64,000 nt of DNA from Rana temporaria (taxonomy: Eukaryota > Chordata > Amphibia > Anura > Ranidae). Shown here piece after piece: positions 58,266-64,000 of this stretch; position 1 is the first letter of the stretch, and every line of letters begins with the position of its first letter. The position numbers were made by a program, and so were the translations under genes. A model generated the notes under the pieces. The model saw nothing but the letters and a program-made list of their open reading frames with translations. It made no database searches and was not told where the DNA came from. The DNA lies in assembly GCF_905171775.1 (NCBI RefSeq), contig NC_053490.1, positions 88,190,286-88,254,285 on the forward strand, in the 5' to 3' direction.

Positions 58266-59660
58266 TGTGTTTTGGTGCATTTGTCCAAATTAGTCTTCTC
58301 TGACTCTCCTACTTCAGTCTCTGTCTGTTCCTGCAGTTGGGCTATGCTGTTCTGTTTTTTATATCCTGAACTGACCTGTATGGGTCTTGACTTCGGGTCT
58401 TGATCTGACCTGTATTGGTTAAGAAGACATCTGTTCCTGTTTGTCTATATTGGCTTTGACATCTGAACCTGTTTGTGTGTATAAGTACCTTGTTGCTTCT
58501 GGTTACAACTATGTTTCTGTCTGCCTGCATATACTGTACTGGTAATCTGTATTGTAAAGCTCCAAGTCCATCTGTACCATTAACAGCTCAGGTGAAGGCC
58601 AGCAAGAGCCATTTACCTTCACCTGGCAATGCAGTATACTCAGGATGATTAGTTCTGACTTTGTGCCTTCTCTCTCCTTTGTGTCTTCTCTGTGCTCAGA
58701 TTTCTCTACTGCTGCCATAGATTTCCACTATGCTCCTGTCATCAAGTTCCTTCTCTCCTAACGTATAAAAAAAACTATATATGGGGGTAGCAGTCCCCCT
58801 ACTACCTGTGACATTAGGGAAAGAGCACAGATGTAAAATTTGCACTTATGCACTGCTTCCTAATATCTATAGTAGCAGTAATGGCCGCAATAGCAGAAGG
58901 AAAGGGCTTACTGCTGACTGGTTGGGGGGTGACGGGATGTTGATTCAGGTGGTGCAGAGGAGCAGAACAGTCTTCAGCAGATTTTTGTCTACATTTTGTT
59001 GAACTGCTATGGTGCTTGAATGGAATGAGGGAGGGATTATAATGTCCCAGATTTAAACACACATTTTCTATAGTGGCCTTAGAAAAAATTCTTCCCTTTT
59101 CTCTCACTCTGTCATTAACATATGAATCAATGTTACATGTGATTTTTATTTTTGGCATCACACTATACTTGTATATTATAACAAATAACACTATATACAT
59201 ATAGATATAAAAATGTGCAATTGTCTTATTAGTCCCTATGGTTCCTCTCATAAAGAGGATGTGAGACATTTATCTTAAGAGCACCTTGTATAGGCAGCAT
59301 TTGGCAGGGTCCTCACTTTGGCTTTGGGCCCCTACAATCTGCTCTGCACCCCTGTATAATGTGAGGGAAGATGTCATTTCTAGTAACCATAGGGACATAC
59401 AGCTAATGTTGATTTTGGATTTTTTTCCCTATTACTTCACATTACTTCCGTACTGTAAATTAATTTCATTTACAATAAATAAAGATGTGACAGACAGTTC
59501 CAGTTTCCATTATAAAACATTAGGAAATATAATGTGTGAACATTAAATCATCCTCTTCCCGTACCCCCAAGTCAAAAGCAGTGCGTGCCATAGACTTGTT
59601 ATTAGAGTTTCGCATCAGGTTTCCTCTGAAGTATTTTTTTTTCTTTTTTCTTCTTTTTAG
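58266..59660 (+). other. intron 5' of the second exon, unassigned
   Basis: No further exon or repeat end is supported. It ends in a long pyrimidine tract and the acceptor TTTTTAG at 59660. Confidence 0.5.
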
Positions 59661-60774
<1,114 letters not shown>

Positions 60775-61580
60775 TAAACCGGTTAGCCATAACTTTATTA
60801 CCACTGGGTTAAGTAACATTGATTATCTTGCTACAATGGCATCAGAAAGTCAGTGGGATATATTTGGCAGCACATAAGCATGCTGTTCCTGAAGTTGATG
60901 TATTAAAAACAGAAAAAATGGGTATTGGGCTGAGTAGTCACAGACTGGTCAGGCTGCCCATGTTGACCCATGTCGACATCCAAAAGCACCTACAAGGGGC
61001 CCATAAGCATCAGAACTAGTTTGCAAAGCAATGGAAGAAGGCAGCTTGGTCTGATGAATCATGTATTCTTTTACATCATGTGGACTGCTGGGTGTGGGTG
61101 CATTGCTTACTTGGGAAAGAGATAGCTCCAGGATGCAGTATGAAGGGAAGACAAGATGGCAGAGGCAATGTTCTTCTGGGATGAAAAAGGAAAATCTATT
61201 TAGGGGTGAGCAGCACTTTCCCCCATCACTTTGTGTCCTTATCCTTTTTTTTTCATGTTCTTCTGGGAAACCTTGCGTCCTGCCATTCATGTGGAAATTT
61301 ATTTAAAGTGTTGACTTGGCTTTCAAATTCTCCAGATCTCAATCCAGTTGAGCATCTGTGGGATGTGCTGGAAAAACAAATTCAATCCATACAGGCCCCA
61401 TCTCTCGACTTACAGGACTTAAAGTATCTGCTACTGACAGCTTGGTGCCAGGTACTTCAGCATACCTTTAGCGGTCTAGTGGCAACCATAACCCTATGGG
61501 TCAGGGCAGTTTTGGGAGCAAAAGGGGGACCTACTCAATATTAGGTGGGTGGTCATAAAGTTATAGCTGATCGGGGTATA
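60775..61580 (+). mobile_element. degraded Tc1-like transposon
   Basis: The ends TATAAACCGGTTAGCCATAA and TTATAGCTGATCGGGGTATA are imperfect inverted repeats, each with a TATA flank. The + strand interior near 61310-61544 reads SPDLNPVEHLWDVL ... GLVATITLWVRAV, LGAKGGPTQY. This is the end of a Tc1/mariner transposase with its third catalytic residue (E of NPVEHLW). Upstream parts are reduced to scraps (WSDES-like near 61046). Confidence 0.85.
61206..61544 (+). pseudogene. Tc1-like transposase C-terminal remnant
   Basis: Only the last ~80 residues of the stop-free frame are family-like, beginning at the LSNSPDLNPVEHLW motif. The aspartates of the DDE triad are not readable in the same frame. 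The first part of the frame is out-of-frame sequence. Non-functional. Confidence 0.75.
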
Positions 61581-61582
61581 TA

Positions 61583-62281
61583 ACACATTCTCTTCAGTAG
61601 GTATGTGCATGCTTATGTACACTGCACATTTATTTTCTGAATATACTGTATGACGTAGTTTGATGGTTGAAGGATATGGTGTAAAAATATGGTGGAATTT
61701 GAAAAAATGGCTCTCTTTGTCATAAGTAGTAGCTGAGTTTTTTGGGGGCTGATTTGGAAAATGTACCCTTTGTCTCTGTTGTCCACTATTCCTGGTATAG
61801 GTTGTATAGGTTCACCAATAAAATGGATGCCCCTGCTTATTAGTGTAGTACTGGTGTGGCCCACAAGGCAGTGGGCTCAATAATTATTGATTTGGAATGG
61901 CTGTTGGTTGGCTTTCTAATTTATGGTAAAACCTTATCTATTATAAAGCAACTTCGTCAAATAGGGGTGTACAAAATGTCCTTGCAAAAAAGACATTAAA
62001 TACTCACCTCACCTGTCCACACTATCGATCTCCGCTGTAGTAAAGATAAACTACTGAACTACTGATACTTCTTGGAGTGTCAATTTCCTGGTTTCCCCTG
62101 CTTGTCCACAGGACACAGTAATTTATGGTTACCACTTGCCTCTATTTTTCTGGAACAGTCTCAATTTTGAGGGGGTCTACCCCTGAGAAGCAGGCCTCCC
62201 CAGTTTTGCCCCTAGCGGCAGGCACACCAGTCACTGTTTCCATCCACTTCAGCAGTCTCCAGAGGCTCGCCCCAGACCATT
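61583..62281. other. unassigned intronic sequence
   Basis: TTCTTGGAGTGTCAATTTCC near 62070 resembles sequence near 7050, so a shared old repeat is likely. No gene. Confidence 0.35.
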
Positions 62282-62289
62282 ATCAAGAG

Positions 62290-62546
62290 CAGAGGTCTCC
62301 AAACTTTCTAAACATAGGGCCAGTTTAGTTTCCTTCAGACTTTAGATGGGCTGTGGTGATGCGGAATACAAAATGTCCAAGCATCTGTGGGAGTAAACTC
62401 CCTTATAATTAGTGTCAATGGGAGGAATTGTGACCCATCATTGGTGTCATTGGGAGGAACTGTGCCCTTCATTTGTGTCAGTGAATAAAATAGTGCCTCA
62501 AGGGCCAGATAAAAGCAAGCAAAGGGCCGCAGTTTGGAGACTGCTG
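62290..62546. mobile_element. hAT MITE with near-perfect 8-bp TSD
   Basis: The ends are CAGAGGTCTCCAAAC and GTTTGGAGACTGCTG. The flanks are ATCAAGAG (62282-62289) and ATCTAGAG (62547-62554), 7 of 8 matching. The interior has tandem TCATTGGTGTCATTGGGAGG units, as in the repeat split by Tigger. Confidence 0.87.
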
Positions 62547-62649
62547 ATCTAGAGGATAAAATTTACCTTGCACCTGGTGGTGAATACTTGAAAGAAAGCC
62601 AACCAAGAGGAAACATTTGTAATTGGGGATTGTGAGTCTCTGCTGGAGA

Positions 62650-62830
62650 AGAAAGGTCTGTACTTGGGAAGGGGGAGGCATGTGCTGGGGGGTCTGTGGT
62701 CTGTACCGCAGGGAAAAATTCTGTACTGTTGGGGGGGTGTTGTCTGTATGGGGGGTTGTTTGGTCTGTACTGGGGGGAGAGGTCTATACTGGAGAGTAAA
62801 GATTTATATTGGGGGGAATTATACTGGCAT
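62650..62830. repeat. GGTCTGTACTGGGGGG minisatellite-like region
   Basis: Imperfect units with CTGTACTGGGGG or CTGTATGGGGGG occur about seven times. The + strand is G-rich, so quadruplex formation is conceivable. No gene. Confidence 0.7.
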
Positions 62831-63050
62831 GAGGGGTAAATTCTTGGTTCTACTGTGTACACTGACCTGTACATTACATATCTGTATCCCTGACCCCTAC
62901 ACGCATTAATACACACTTCTGACCCCTGCATTCCATGCATAATGCACTTCTGACCCATGCACTGTGCACCATGCCAACTGTATTCTGTGACTCCTGTAAA
63001 CTGTGTTATGCTCTCCTAACCCCTGCAGTGTGTGCATTGCGCACTGTTCA

Positions 63051-63480
63051 CCAGACTCGGGATCGCTCGCAGTGTACACAGGCAGGGAATTACTTACCTT
63101 CTCCCTGGATCCTGCGATGCCTCCCCGATGTGTGATCGAGCTGTGTCCTCGCTCGATTCACACAGTGCCGTGTGCCGCCGAGCTCCGTTCCCTGCGACGT
63201 TACGACGCAAGGGGGCAGAGATCGGTGCCAAATTTGAAAACGTAAATAAACACAATACATACAGTATACTGTAATCTTATAGATTACAGTACTGTATGAA
63301 AAAAAATACACACCCCCTTTGCCCCTAGTGGTCTGCCCAGTGTCCTGCATGCACTTTTATATAATAAAAAAATCTGTTCTTTCTACCTGGAAACTGGAGA
63401 TTGTCCATAGCAACCAAAAAGTGTCCCTTTATGTCAAAAGTGGTTTTAGACCAGCTAAAAAAACAGCGATAATAAATTGG
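63051..63480. mobile_element. family G element, truncated copy
   Basis: CCAGACTCGGGATCGCTCGC, GCGACGTTACGACGCAAGGG and ACAGTATACTGTAATCTTAT match the interior of the 54201-55036 copy in the same order. Both terminal TTAA ends are missing. Confidence 0.8.
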
Positions 63481-63892
63481 AATATATATAGTTGCGCTAG
63501 TATCAAAGGAAAACCTTTACAGAGAAGGTGACCATAAATGTGAAAGTTGCATGAGTGAACATGAACCGTGAATTATATTAAAGTGTCTGTCTTCATAAAC
63601 AGTAAACCACATTTTTAAACGTGAAATTTAAAAATCATGAAATGGGCAGTGGCATAAACCTATGTGCAAAAACCAAATACAGATCATAAATTGATGTGAA
63701 CAAATCATGAACTATAAGCCCTGCAATGGGCTGTACCACTAGTATTAGGCAAAAACGTAAACACAGTGAATTGAAAAGAAAAAGAAAGTCCATATGGCTG
63801 CAATATGAGGAAACACCCAGTGATGGTCCAAAATGACAGCTGCTCGTTCTTCCTGAGATCCGCAACTTTAAGTGAATTCCACCACCATAGTG
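63481..63892. other. unassigned intronic sequence
   Basis: AT-rich, with inverted words such as AATTCACGGTTCATG-type sequence near 63560. No gene. Confidence 0.4.
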
Positions 63893-64000
63893 TACCGTAT
63901 TTATCGGCGTATAACGCGCACCGGCGTATAACGCGCACCCTAATTTTAGGAGGGAAGTTTTAGGAAAAAAACTTTCAACAGCCCCTTTTATATTCCAAAA
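63893..64000. mobile_element. family H MITE, left end, running off the window
   Basis: TACCGTATTTATCGGCGTAT is identical to the end at 34210. The CGGCGTATAACGCGCACC unit is tandemly doubled. The other end lies outside the window. Confidence 0.8.

Overview
This is vertebrate nuclear DNA and almost entirely non-coding. I recognise only two real host coding exons. Both are on the + strand, at 50678-50861 and 59661-59771. They encode adjacent pieces of a P4-type phospholipid flippase. The residues fit ATP8A2 better than its paralogue ATP8A1. The first exon carries the P-domain hinge motif GDGAND. The second carries the start of transmembrane segment M5 with its conserved lysine (CFYKN). So the window lies inside a very long gene: about 50 kb of upstream intron, an 8.8 kb intron between the exons, and the start of the next intron.

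The rest is dense transposon sequence. The repeat families suggest an anuran, most likely a true frog (ranid): GGCCAGATTCA-ended palindromes, TTCACACTGGG palindromes, TTTACTAAAGC palindromes, TTAA-flanked elements with CAGTGCC minisatellites, and hAT, Tc1 and L1/Tx1 remnants. The species call is an inference from repeat style, not from a database match.

Region by region. 1-7.3 kb: a 692-bp palindromic MITE, a hAT with a perfect 8-bp target duplication and a nested MITE, several B- and C-family MITEs, a small hAT, a LINE tail and a D-family MITE. 7.3-10.7 kb: an (AT)n tract and a complete 2.6-kb Tigger (pogo) transposon with an uninterrupted 664-codon transposase, inserted into an older hAT-like repeat. 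11.3-21 kb: a 1.46-kb hAT holding other palindromes, then runs of A, C, D and J MITEs and TTAA-flanked elements. 23-31.5 kb: a LINE tail with a 17-bp target duplication, a solo LTR, a 5'-truncated antisense L1/Tx1-like LINE, and a detached Tc1 end. 31.8-42.6 kb: TTAA-flanked elements with minisatellites, a three-level nested MITE, a second solo LTR and long (TA)n and (ATT)n tracts. 43.5-48 kb: two Tc1/mariner elements and a 1.03-kb hAT. 48-64 kb: the two exons among further MITEs, a hAT, a CR1/L2-like LINE fragment, a Tc1-like remnant, and a 459-bp inverted repeat with hammerhead-like sequence at its centre.

No operon-like arrangement, CRISPR array, rRNA or convincing tRNA is present. The biology is a flippase gene whose introns record many layers of transposition. 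The best leads are the apparently intact Tigger, the DD37E Tc1 element disabled only by two visible nonsense codons, and the hammerhead-like inverted repeat.
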